A stretch of 6,724 nt of DNA, from NCBI GenBank assembly GCA_002402575.1, contig DHGD01000052.1, positions 1 to 6,724 of the forward strand. The letters run 5' to 3'. A program made the translations under genes and the position numbers. Shown here piece by piece: positions 1 through 4,946 of this stretch (its first letter is position 1; the number at the start of each line of letters is the position of its first letter). Below the pieces are notes generated by a model. That model was not told the origin of the DNA. It saw nothing but the letters and a program-made list of their open reading frames with translations, and ran no database searches. The DNA is from Syntrophomonas sp. UBA4807. Lineage in GTDB: Bacteria > Bacillota > Syntrophomonadia > Syntrophomonadales > Syntrophomonadaceae.

Positions 1-449
1 TTGCCCCCGCTTTTCTCCAGGAGACAAATGTCGGTGATCTCCATCCAGCGATCCACCGCTTTGCACATATCGTAAACGGTCAAGGCGGCTGTAGTTGCTG
101 CGGTGATGGCTTCCATCTCCACGCCGGTCTTGCCGGTTGATCTTACCATAGTCTCGATGTGCAGTTGGGAGGCTTCAGTGTCAAATCTATATTCCACATC
201 CACCGCCGCAATCATTAAAGGATGGCACATAGGGATGAGATGCGGGGTTTGTTTGGCTCCCATAACAGCAGCTACCTGGGCTACCGCCAGGACGTCGCCC
301 TTGATAATAGCCCCCTCTTTGATGGCCTGAAGGGTTTCGGGCTTCATCTTAACAACCGCCGCGGCACGGGCCTGGCGAATGCTGTCCGCTTTGCCGCTGA
401 CATCTACCATGCGGGCCCGGCCCGATAAGTTCAGGTGGGTGAATTCCAC
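1..449 (-). CDS. moaC: Cyclic pyranopterin monophosphate synthase MoaC (3' end cut by window edge)
   Basis: MoaC acts after MoaA and converts 3',8-cyclo-7,8-dihydro-GTP to cyclic pyranopterin monophosphate, the first stable intermediate of molybdenum cofactor synthesis, in the cytosol. The 149 codons visible cover nearly the whole family length (about 160). Seen in the translation: the N-terminal MVDVSGK block (residues 14-20), the lysine-containing segment around K50, PMCHPL at 73-78, GVEMEAITA at 109-117 and VYDMCKA at 125-131. These are the conserved His, Glu and Asp/Lys positions of the active site. The reading frame is still open at SGG when the window ends, so about ten residues are missing. 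The start is GTG (447-449): only 2 nt separate it from the moaA stop, and a Shine-Dalgarno lies at the right distance. It is surely cotranscribed with moaA and probably translationally coupled to it. Confidence 0.96.
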   Translation of the reverse strand, partial: MEFTHLNLSGRARMVDVSGKADSIRQARAAAVVKMKPETLQAIKEGAIIKGDVLAVAQVAAVMGAKQTPHLIPMCHPLMIAAVDVEYRFDTEASQLHIETMVRSTGKTGVEMEAITAATTAALTVYDMCKAVDRWMEITDICLLEKSGG

Positions 450-451
450 GT

Positions 452-1429
452 TTATCCCCCTATTTGATACATCTTGCGATTATTGTTCTCGCCCCAGCCG
501 CAATCCATGTGATGCCGTTCGGGTTTGCGGCTGATAGCCTGAGCTATAAGCTGGGCTAATTCAGCCCTGCCAATGCCCTCCACGAGAGCAGATTTTAGGT
601 CAGTCTCATGATAATCATACAGGCAGGTCCTGAGTTTGCCTTCCGCGGTCAGGCGAATGCGATTGCATTTGGCGCAAAAATGATTGCTAAGCGGGCTTAT
701 GAATCCGACCCCGCCCTGGCCGCCTTCCAGCTTGAACTGCTCGGCGGGACCATTGCCTGCCTGCAGGGTGGGAAGCAGATTATACTGTTTGCCTATGATG
801 GTTTTCACTTCTTGTATGCTGATTACTCTGCTCTGATCCCAGAACAATAAGTCGCCAACCGGCATGAACTCAATGAACCGGATCTGCAGCGGAAAGCGGT
901 AAGCCAGATCCGCAAACTGTAAGATCTCGTCATCATTAAATCCTTTGATAATGACGGTGTTTATCTTTACCGGGTTCATGCCTAATTCCATAGCCGCCAA
1001 GATGCCTTTCCAGGCATCTTGCAGCGAGCCGTCGCGGGTTATAAACCTGTATTTTTCAGCGATTAGGCTGTCCATGCTAAAATTAACCCGTTTCAGACCT
1101 TGGGAATGTAAGGACTTGGCCATTTGTTCAAAAAGGGTGCCATTGGTGGTCAAGGTTACTTCTTCAATTCCTGGTATTTCCGCCAGCCTTCCCACCAATC
1201 CAGTTATGTTCCGCCTTACCAGAGGTTCTCCCCCGGTAAGCCTGATTTTGCTAATACCCAGATCGCTGACCGCTTCGGCTATGGCAACAGTATCCTCAAA
1301 TGATAGTATCTGTGAATGATCCAGCTTGCTGATACCCGTTTCGGGCATACAGTATCGACAGCGCAGGTTGCAGCGGTCGGTAACTGATATTCTAATATAA
1401 CTTATAGCTCTTCCATAGTTATCACGCAT
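452..1429 (-). CDS. moaA: GTP 3',8-cyclase MoaA (radical SAM, molybdenum cofactor synthesis)
   Basis: MoaA is a cytosolic radical SAM enzyme that turns GTP into 3',8-cyclo-7,8-dihydro-GTP, the first step of molybdopterin synthesis. The 325 residues match the family length. The N-terminal [4Fe-4S] motif is C20-x3-C24-x2-C27, preceded by YIRISVTDR. The SAM-binding GGEP is at 66-69. The C-terminal GTP-binding [4Fe-4S] site is C252-x2-C255-x13-C269, in the SNHFCAKCNRIRLT context. The protein ends in ...MYQIGG; the terminal Gly-Gly tail is the conserved element that reaches into the active site, so the gene looks intact. The ATG at 1427-1429 follows a very strong GGAGGGGG with 6 nt spacing. It lies 37 nt after the small CQLGCF gene and 2 nt before moaC. 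Both clusters make the enzyme oxygen-sensitive, consistent with an anaerobe. I see no alternative identity. Confidence 0.98.
   Translation of the reverse strand: MRDNYGRAISYIRISVTDRCNLRCRYCMPETGISKLDHSQILSFEDTVAIAEAVSDLGISKIRLTGGEPLVRRNITGLVGRLAEIPGIEEVTLTTNGTLFEQMAKSLHSQGLKRVNFSMDSLIAEKYRFITRDGSLQDAWKGILAAMELGMNPVKINTVIIKGFNDDEILQFADLAYRFPLQIRFIEFMPVGDLLFWDQSRVISIQEVKTIIGKQYNLLPTLQAGNGPAEQFKLEGGQGGVGFISPLSNHFCAKCNRIRLTAEGKLRTCLYDYHETDLKSALVEGIGRAELAQLIAQAISRKPERHHMDCGWGENNNRKMYQIGG
455..461 (-). promoter_or_regulatory. Ribosome binding site of moaC
   Basis: AGGGGGA on the minus strand lies inside the last codons of moaA and ends 5 nt before the GTG at 447-449. It decides the GTG start of moaC and means the moaC initiation region overlaps translated moaA sequence, a typical coupled arrangement. 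Confidence 0.75.
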
Positions 1430-1466
1430 TTAAGACCCCCTCCCCGGGCTAGTCTTACTAAGTTAC

Positions 1467-1640
1467 CTAGAAACACCCTAATTGACAGTTAAATATCCTT
1501 ATTCCGACCAGATCGCACAAGGTCCTGAAGCGGAACAACTCGATCTGCAGATCTTCAGCCAACTTTCTGGCCTCGGCACAACTGATGCGTTTACCAGGAA
1601 TCTTGTCCAGCAATAATTTGGCGAGATCCTCGTCTTTCAT
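1467..1640 (-). CDS. Small conserved-looking protein ending in CQLGCF, head of the moaAC operon
   Basis: This 57-residue gene of unknown function starts ATG (1638-1640) after a strong GGGAGGGG Shine-Dalgarno (1648-1655, 7 nt spacing) and ends TAG. The start of the translation is MKDEDLAKLLLDKIPGK. Next comes a stretch that reads like a helix-turn-helix (about residues 22-46: AEARKLAEDL, QI, then a second amphipathic helix), followed by GIRI and the terminal CQLGCF. Cysteines are at 21, 42, 52 and 56; the C52-x3-C56 pair at the very end could bind metal or form a disulfide. From memory, short proteins or domains ending in this CQLGCF signature occur in anaerobic Clostridia and sulfate reducers, but I cannot name a family or verify that here. 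The good RBS, the absence of competing frames, and the 37-nt gap to moaA support a real first gene of the Moco operon. Possible roles, inferred only, are a small DNA-binding or metal-sensing accessory factor. Confidence 0.72.
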   Translation of the reverse strand: MKDEDLAKLLLDKIPGKRISCAEARKLAEDLQIELFRFRTLCDLVGIRIFNCQLGCF

Positions 1641-1675
1641 ACCCGATCCCCTCCCTGTCTATAATACAATTACTA

Positions 1676-1736
1676 ACCGCCCGCCCCAGAACAAGCGGAA
1701 ATGTCCGCCGCCAGCTCTGGAAGGGTCACTCGCGGT
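1676..1736 (-). promoter_or_regulatory. Structured 5' leader hairpin upstream of the CQLGCF-moaA-moaC operon
   Basis: Three nested arms lie in the predicted untranslated leader. The outer arm is ACCGC/GCGGT (1676-1680 with 1732-1736). The middle 7-bp arm is 1686-1692 with 1714-1720; it is fully paired only in the minus-strand RNA, where one pair is G·U (plus-strand RNA would have an A·C mismatch). The inner arm is GCGGA/TCCGC (1695-1699 with 1704-1708) with a 4-nt loop. Two asymmetric internal loops separate the arms (5 by 11 nt and 2 by 5 nt). The element ends about 35 nt before the ATG at 1640. No U-run follows it, so it is not an intrinsic terminator; if regulatory, it would more likely act on translation or RNA stability. 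A cofactor-responsive leader would fit the genes, but I cannot match it to the Moco riboswitch consensus. The ligand, if any, is unknown. Confidence 0.45.
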
Positions 1737-1755
1737 AATGCTTTATTCGTGTTTT

Positions 1756-1784
1756 ATTATACACTGTACGACTTATTTCCACAA
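1756..1784 (-). promoter_or_regulatory. Predicted sigma-A promoter of the CQLGCF-moaA-moaC operon
   Basis: On the minus strand a TTGTGG -35 box (1779-1784) stands exactly 17 bp from a perfect TATAAT -10 box (1756-1761). This predicts a start near 1749 and a leader of roughly 109 nt. The -10 sits within a small inverted repeat, GTGT-N8-ACAC, which could be an operator but is short enough to be chance. The position, between fau and the first gene of the Moco operon, is where a promoter is expected if the Moco genes are expressed separately from lgt-fau. Confidence 0.6.
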
Positions 1785-1935
1785 ATGAGGCGAACTATTG
1801 CCTAAGGACGGTAGGATATGCTATCCGAAACTCCAGACCAACCTGGAGCAGCCAAGGGGTCGTGTAGCCCTTGCCACCCAGGTCCTACTAATGGTTGACT
1901 ATGGAGACATAGCGGCAGACAGGCATTCAGGTGTG
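1780..1935 (+). ncRNA. Candidate structured RNA of unknown class (fau/moa intergenic region)
   Basis: No protein gene is visible here, but complementary arms nest neatly. P1 pairs 1780-1788 with 1927-1935 (7 pairs around two A·G mismatches). P2 pairs TGCCT 1799-1803 with AGGCA 1921-1925. P3 pairs GGTAGGA 1810-1816 with TCCTACT 1883-1889 and encloses two hairpins: CTCCAG/CTGGAG (1831-1836 with 1843-1848, 6-nt loop) and CAAGGG/CCCTTG (1853-1858 with 1868-1873, 9-nt loop). A further hairpin CTATG-GAGA-CATAG sits at 1899-1912. GGATA-TGC-TATCC at 1814-1826 is an alternative to P3. The plus strand is slightly favoured: the 1899 hairpin then has a GNRA loop, the terminal P3 pair is G·U, and the P1 mismatches are A·G. 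However, no convincing plus-strand promoter or terminator is seen. It may instead be the 3' untranslated region of the lgt-fau transcript or a degraded small mobile element. I could not match it to 6S, SRP, RNase P, tmRNA or a common riboswitch. Confidence 0.35.
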
Positions 1936-1940
1936 TCAGT

Positions 1941-2531
1941 TTAAAAATAGGCTTCGTTTATCATAAGTTCGGAGCGCTCAGTCACTATCCAATCCACGGG
2001 ATAGTCTTGCTGGTGCGGATCGCAGAAGGGAATTACCTGAAATTCATAACATATTCCGCACAGGAAGGCATTTTTCCTGAGCCGGGGCAGGAACTGGTCA
2101 TAATACCCTTTGCCATATCCGATGCGGTAGCCCTGGTAATCGAATGCTAAACCCGGCACCAGGACCGCGTCAATCTGCTGGGGGTCCCAGGCTGTGCCCA
2201 CCGGTTCCAATATGCCATAAGCGCTCTTCCGCAGGGCATCCAGCGTGGTGAAGGGCGCCGCCTGTATGTGCCGGCCTTCAACCCGGGGCAAAAGCAGAGT
2301 GCGCTCCGGCCTGGTGAAGTGTTCCAACATCAGGCTGATGTCAACCTCATGGCCTATGCTCATATACCCCATTATCACCCGTGCCTCACGCAGAGGCTCT
2401 AACTGCAGCAGCTTTTGGCATATCTGCAGGCTGTAGTCCCGCACCTCGCCGGAGGACATCGCTTGGCGGCGCTGCTTTATCTGACATCTGATTTGCTCCT
2501 TATCCACATCCGCAGGAGGGCGATTTTTCAT
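1941..2531 (-). CDS. fau: 5-formyltetrahydrofolate cyclo-ligase
   Basis: This cytosolic enzyme (5-FCL, MTHFS) uses ATP to convert 5-formyltetrahydrofolate to 5,10-methenyltetrahydrofolate, recycling a dead-end folate that inhibits one-carbon enzymes. At 196 residues it has the usual family length. The N-terminal basic helix carries K19, R21 and R22. HEVD at 61-64 supplies the conserved Glu of the folate pocket, VPGLAFD lies at 125-131, and the hallmark nucleotide/phosphate loop RIGYGKGYYD is at 136-145. The ATG at 2529-2531 overlaps the lgt stop in an ATGA arrangement, with AGGAAA a few nt upstream, so the two genes are translationally coupled. About 155 nt separate its stop from the next promoter, and no clear intrinsic terminator with a U-run follows it. 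A perfect DnaA-box 9-mer inside the gene (2500-2508) encodes ordinary residues and is probably chance. Confidence 0.95.
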   Translation of the reverse strand: MKNRPPADVDKEQIRCQIKQRRQAMSSGEVRDYSLQICQKLLQLEPLREARVIMGYMSIGHEVDISLMLEHFTRPERTLLLPRVEGRHIQAAPFTTLDALRKSAYGILEPVGTAWDPQQIDAVLVPGLAFDYQGYRIGYGKGYYDQFLPRLRKNAFLCGICYEFQVIPFCDPHQQDYPVDWIVTERSELMINEAYF

Positions 2532-3313
2532 ATCCGTTTCCTGTTTCTCGGCACATATACCGCGCCGTCACACTGTTTCAAGCGCCAATAGTACAAGACC
2601 GCACCCACCGCCAGCAAGCCCGCCGTATATATCTGTCCCAAAGTAAAAGGGCCCACATGGTAAACACTATAGCGGAAAAATTCAATTGTAAAGCGATAAA
2701 CTCCGTAACCCAACAGGTAGGACAGAAAAACCTGCCCAGTATATCGGCGTCTGTCGTACAGCCACAACAGGTAGGCAAATAACAGCAAATTTAAGGCTGA
2801 ACTAAACAATTGGGTGGGATAGCGATGGAGATTGTCAACATATGGGAACACCATGCCCAGAGGACTGTCAGTAATATTGCCATAGCAGCACCCGCGCAGG
2901 AAGCAGCCTATTCTCACCAGAGCGTAACCCAAGGCCAGATAAGGGCTGAACATATCGGCGATTTTCCAAAAAGACAGCCTTTTTTTCCATACATATATGC
3001 CGAAAGCTATCAATCCGCCTATGAAGGCTCCATACCAGATCATGCCTTCGATGCCGTTGGGACCAATTTTAAACAGCACCAGGGGGTTGACGATAAAGTT
3101 CTGCCAGTCATAGATGATAAAATAGGCCAGACGGGCTCCTATTAATCCTGCCAGTACAGAAAGGATAACCAGATCCATTGCCAGGTTGTCATCATAACCC
3201 TCGCGCCGGGCTAAACGGCCGATACCCCAAATAGCCGCCAATACTGCCACAGCCAGCATAGCTCCCCAGGAGTAAACTGTAAACGAACCAATTGTAATCA
3301 GTACCGGATGCAA
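2528..3313 (-). CDS. lgt: Prolipoprotein diacylglyceryl transferase (divergent GCF-x2-GCCYG subtype)
   Basis: Lgt is an integral membrane enzyme that moves a diacylglyceryl group from phosphatidylglycerol to the lipobox cysteine of prolipoproteins, the first step of lipoprotein maturation. The 261-residue translation shows about seven hydrophobic segments and the family blocks. Numbered from TTG these are an MHPVLITIG start, GARLAYFI (59-66), IWYGAFIGG (92-100), the signature RIGCFLRGCCYG (134-145), RYPTQLF (164-170) and YGVYRFTIEFFR (203-214). The TTG at 3311-3313 is preferred over the ATG at 3317-3319. AGGAG is 7 nt from the TTG but only 1 nt from the ATG, and the TTG gives the MHP start usual in this family. 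Compared with E. coli Lgt, the positions of His103, Asn146 and Glu151 appear as Tyr, Cys and Cys, a pattern I associate with a distinct Lgt subfamily. Substrate specificity is inferred from homology. It is coupled to fau downstream. Confidence 0.92.
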   Translation of the reverse strand: MHPVLITIGSFTVYSWGAMLAVAVLAAIWGIGRLARREGYDDNLAMDLVILSVLAGLIGARLAYFIIYDWQNFIVNPLVLFKIGPNGIEGMIWYGAFIGGLIAFGIYVWKKRLSFWKIADMFSPYLALGYALVRIGCFLRGCCYGNITDSPLGMVFPYVDNLHRYPTQLFSSALNLLLFAYLLWLYDRRRYTGQVFLSYLLGYGVYRFTIEFFRYSVYHVGPFTLGQIYTAGLLAVGAVLYYWRLKQCDGAVYVPRNRKRI

Positions 3314-3320
3314 ATTCATT

Positions 3321-3325
3321 CTCCT
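3321..3325 (-). promoter_or_regulatory. Ribosome binding site that selects the TTG start of lgt
   Basis: AGGAG on the minus strand (preceded by an A-run) lies 7 nt from the TTG at 3311-3313 and only 1 nt from the ATG at 3317-3319. One nucleotide is too short for normal initiation, so this site argues for the TTG start. Confidence 0.65.
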
Positions 3326-3333
3326 TTTTTCGG

Positions 3334-3468
3334 TTATCCACAGCCCATTTTTGAATTAGCTGGAGGGTTTTGTGACTAACCTTGATTATATCAGATGATT
3401 GGATTAGGCCGGATATAATGTCCACTTATCAACAGACTTATCCACAATATCCACAGGGATTTTTCACA
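3334..3468 (+). repeat. Cluster of five DnaA-box-like 9-mers
   Basis: Two perfect TTATCCACA boxes (3334-3342 and 3438-3446) and three one-mismatch copies lie in one 135-bp stretch, all in the same orientation. The mismatched copies are TTATCAACA (3426-3434), ATATCCACA (3447-3455) and TTTTTCACA (3460-3468). Four of the five are packed into 43 bp next to and slightly into the 3' end of tsaD. The consensus TTATNCACA is the high-affinity binding site of the replication initiator DnaA. The cluster surrounds the lgt promoter. It could be a DnaA-regulated promoter, a DnaA-titration or reactivation site, or, less likely, part of an origin. No dnaA, dnaN, rpmH or similar origin-linked gene is in the window. 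Confidence 0.6.
3385..3393 (-). promoter_or_regulatory. Extended -10 promoter upstream of lgt-fau
   Basis: The minus strand reads TGATATAAT, a perfect extended -10 (TG-n-TATAAT), with the -10 hexamer at 3385-3390 and a predicted start near 3378, about 65 nt before the lgt start. No good -35 hexamer lies 17 bp upstream, as is common for extended -10 promoters. DnaA-box-like sites flank it on both sides, so DnaA could influence it; that is inference. Confidence 0.45.
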
Positions 3469-4474
3469 GGGACAAAAGACCAGGGTAGGCATTGAGGTCC
3501 AGTGATGCAAAGTCCCGGCTCACATACTGGACATAAGCCCGGCCCGCAATCATGGCAGCGTTATCGGTGCACAGGGACAGGGACGGATAAAACACCTCCA
3601 GGCCTTGAGCTTGAGCCTTCTCTGCCAGAGTGCCCCTCAATGCAGAATTGGCTGCCACGCCTCCGGCTATGAGCACGGTTCTTACCTGGTATTTTTCAGC
3701 CGCACGTATGGTCTTTTCCACCAGTACCTCAACCAAAGCAGCCTGAAATTCTGCGGCCATGTTGTTAACATCGGCCTGACCGTTCTTCTCCAGTTTGCGC
3801 CACAGGTTCATGACCGCTGTCTTGAGACCGCTGAAACTGAATTCGAAATTATCCCGGTCGAGGAAAATGCGGGGTAGTTTATATAAACCCGGCTGGCCCT
3901 GGCGGGCCGCTTTCTCCACCGAAGGACCTCCCGGGTAAGCCAGGCCGAGGAAACGGGCCACTTTGTCGAAAGCCTCCCCGGCCGCATCATCGCGGGTCTC
4001 TCCGATGAGCTGATATTCATGATGGGAGGGCATATAGAGCAGACTGGTATGTCCCCCCGAAACCACCAAACAGACGCAAGGGAAAGCTATCCCGGGATTT
4101 TCCAAAAAATTGGCATATATATGGCCATGGAGATGGTTTACGGCGATTAGAGGCTTGCCTAAAGCATAGGCCAGTGATTTGGCAAAACTCACGCCCACCA
4201 GCAGGGCGCCGATCAGGCCGGGACGGTTGGTAACCGCCAGCGCATCTATGTCGCGGTAATCGAGCCCGGCCCGAACAAAAGCCTCCTGGGTCACTGCGGT
4301 TATAGTCTCGATATGTTTGCGCGAGGCCACCTCAGGCACTACCCCGCCGAACTTCTGGTGCAAACTTATCTGTGACTGCACCACATTGGAACGGATTTCT
4401 TCACCATTCTTCACTATAGCGGCAGCGGTTTCATCGCAGGAGGTTTCAATCCCCAGTATGTTTATGTCATTCAT
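3464..4474 (-). CDS. tsaD: tRNA N6-adenosine threonylcarbamoyltransferase TsaD
   Basis: TsaD transfers the threonylcarbamoyl group from threonylcarbamoyl-AMP to A37 of tRNAs that read ANN codons, making t6A. It works in the cytosol with TsaB and TsaE. The 336 residues match the usual length. The ASKHA nucleotide-binding start is ILGIETSCDETAAAIV (6-21). The metal-binding histidines lie in VNHLHGH (H114, H118). SGGHTSLL is at 139-146, DDAAGEAFDKVARFLG at 162-177, FSGLKTAV at 214-221, GGVAANSALR at 271-280, and CTDNAAMIA with the metal-ligand Asp304 at 302-310. The ATG at 4472-4474 has GAGGGA about 8 nt upstream and lies 23 nt after rimI. It closes the tsaE-tsaB-rimI-tsaD block. Its last codons overlap the DnaA-box-like cluster. 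No intrinsic terminator is visible after the stop. All key residues are present. Confidence 0.98.
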   Translation of the reverse strand: MNDINILGIETSCDETAAAIVKNGEEIRSNVVQSQISLHQKFGGVVPEVASRKHIETITAVTQEAFVRAGLDYRDIDALAVTNRPGLIGALLVGVSFAKSLAYALGKPLIAVNHLHGHIYANFLENPGIAFPCVCLVVSGGHTSLLYMPSHHEYQLIGETRDDAAGEAFDKVARFLGLAYPGGPSVEKAARQGQPGLYKLPRIFLDRDNFEFSFSGLKTAVMNLWRKLEKNGQADVNNMAAEFQAALVEVLVEKTIRAAEKYQVRTVLIAGGVAANSALRGTLAEKAQAQGLEVFYPSLSLCTDNAAMIAGRAYVQYVSRDFASLDLNAYPGLLSL

Positions 4475-4497
4475 ATATTATCCCTCAATATGGTTTA

Positions 4498-4944
4498 TCA
4501 CAACTGACGCATCATGACGACAGCGTCTTCATCGTTGTCAGAGTAATACCTGGGCCGCATCCCGACTGCTTTAAAACCCTGCCCGCGGTAAAGCGAGCGG
4601 GCGGCATCATTGGAGACCCTTACCTCCAAAAAGATCCGGCTGGCCCGCTTTTGCCGGGCTACGTCCACCAGGGCCAGAAGCACCCGGGTTCCCATCCCCT
4701 GTCGGCGATGCTGCGGGGCAACAGCCACATTGGTGATATGGGCTTCGTCAGCTACTATCCAAATGCCCCCATAGGCGGCCACGTCTCCTTCGCAGTCGGC
4801 TACCATATAGGTGGCGTATTGATTGCTGAGTTCATTTTCATAGGATTGCCGCGACCAGGGCAGGCTGAAAGACTCCAATTCAATCTGCATAATCTCGTCC
4901 AAATCACGCCCGGTCATCTTGCGTATCATATACTCCTGAATCAC
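4498..4944 (-). CDS. rimI: [Ribosomal protein S18]-alanine N-acetyltransferase RimI
   Basis: RimI is a cytosolic GNAT-fold enzyme that acetylates the N-terminal alanine of ribosomal protein S18 using acetyl-CoA. The 148 residues fit the family. FSLPWS at 26-31 is the typical N-terminal RimI block. ITNVAVAP (70-77) leads into the acetyl-CoA pyrophosphate loop RRQGMG (80-85). LEVRVSNDAARSLYRGQGF (106-124) contains the expected catalytic Glu107 and Tyr119. Position within the t6A operon is the standard Firmicute arrangement and argues for RimI rather than an unrelated acetyltransferase. The start chosen is GTG (4942-4944), 2 nt after the tsaB stop with AAGGAG 10 nt upstream. The alternative ATG at 4927-4929 would lose five residues and has AGGAG only 3 nt away, so the GTG is somewhat better. 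Confidence 0.94.
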   Translation of the reverse strand: MIQEYMIRKMTGRDLDEIMQIELESFSLPWSRQSYENELSNQYATYMVADCEGDVAAYGGIWIVADEAHITNVAVAPQHRRQGMGTRVLLALVDVARQKRASRIFLEVRVSNDAARSLYRGQGFKAVGMRPRYYSDNDEDAVVMMRQL

Positions 4945-4946
4945 AG

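Noticed and set aside
945..1319. Plus-strand open frame of 124 codons opposite moaA
   Set aside because: It lies fully inside moaA, whose motifs fix the coding strand, and has no independent support.
1726..1740. T-box leader, from an ACCGCG string in the Moco leader
   Set aside because: The preceding bases do not match the T-box core, there is no specifier stem or antiterminator, and the leader is too short.
1810..1889. tRNA-like gene with a 7-bp acceptor-type stem (GGTAGGA/TCCTACT)
   Set aside because: There is no T-arm with TTCGA, the arm and loop sizes do not fit a cloverleaf on either strand, and the spacing is wrong for tRNA or tRNA-Sec.
1801..1904. 11-nt GNRA tetraloop receptor halves (CCTAAG at 1801-1806, TATGG at 1900-1904)
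   Set aside because: Both half-motifs are present on the plus strand, but the flanking bases do not pair and the halves overlap other predicted stems, so they are probably chance.
1780..1935. 6S RNA (suggested by linkage to fau) or SRP RNA (suggested by a GGAGCAGCCAAGG-like stretch)
   Set aside because: 6S RNA is a long rod with a central bubble while this region is branched; the SRP apical-loop consensus and its pairing are absent.
3320..3463. Chromosomal origin (oriC)
   Set aside because: DnaA-like boxes are present, but no origin-linked genes, no clear AT-rich unwinding element and no symmetrical box arrangement; kept only as a DnaA-box cluster.
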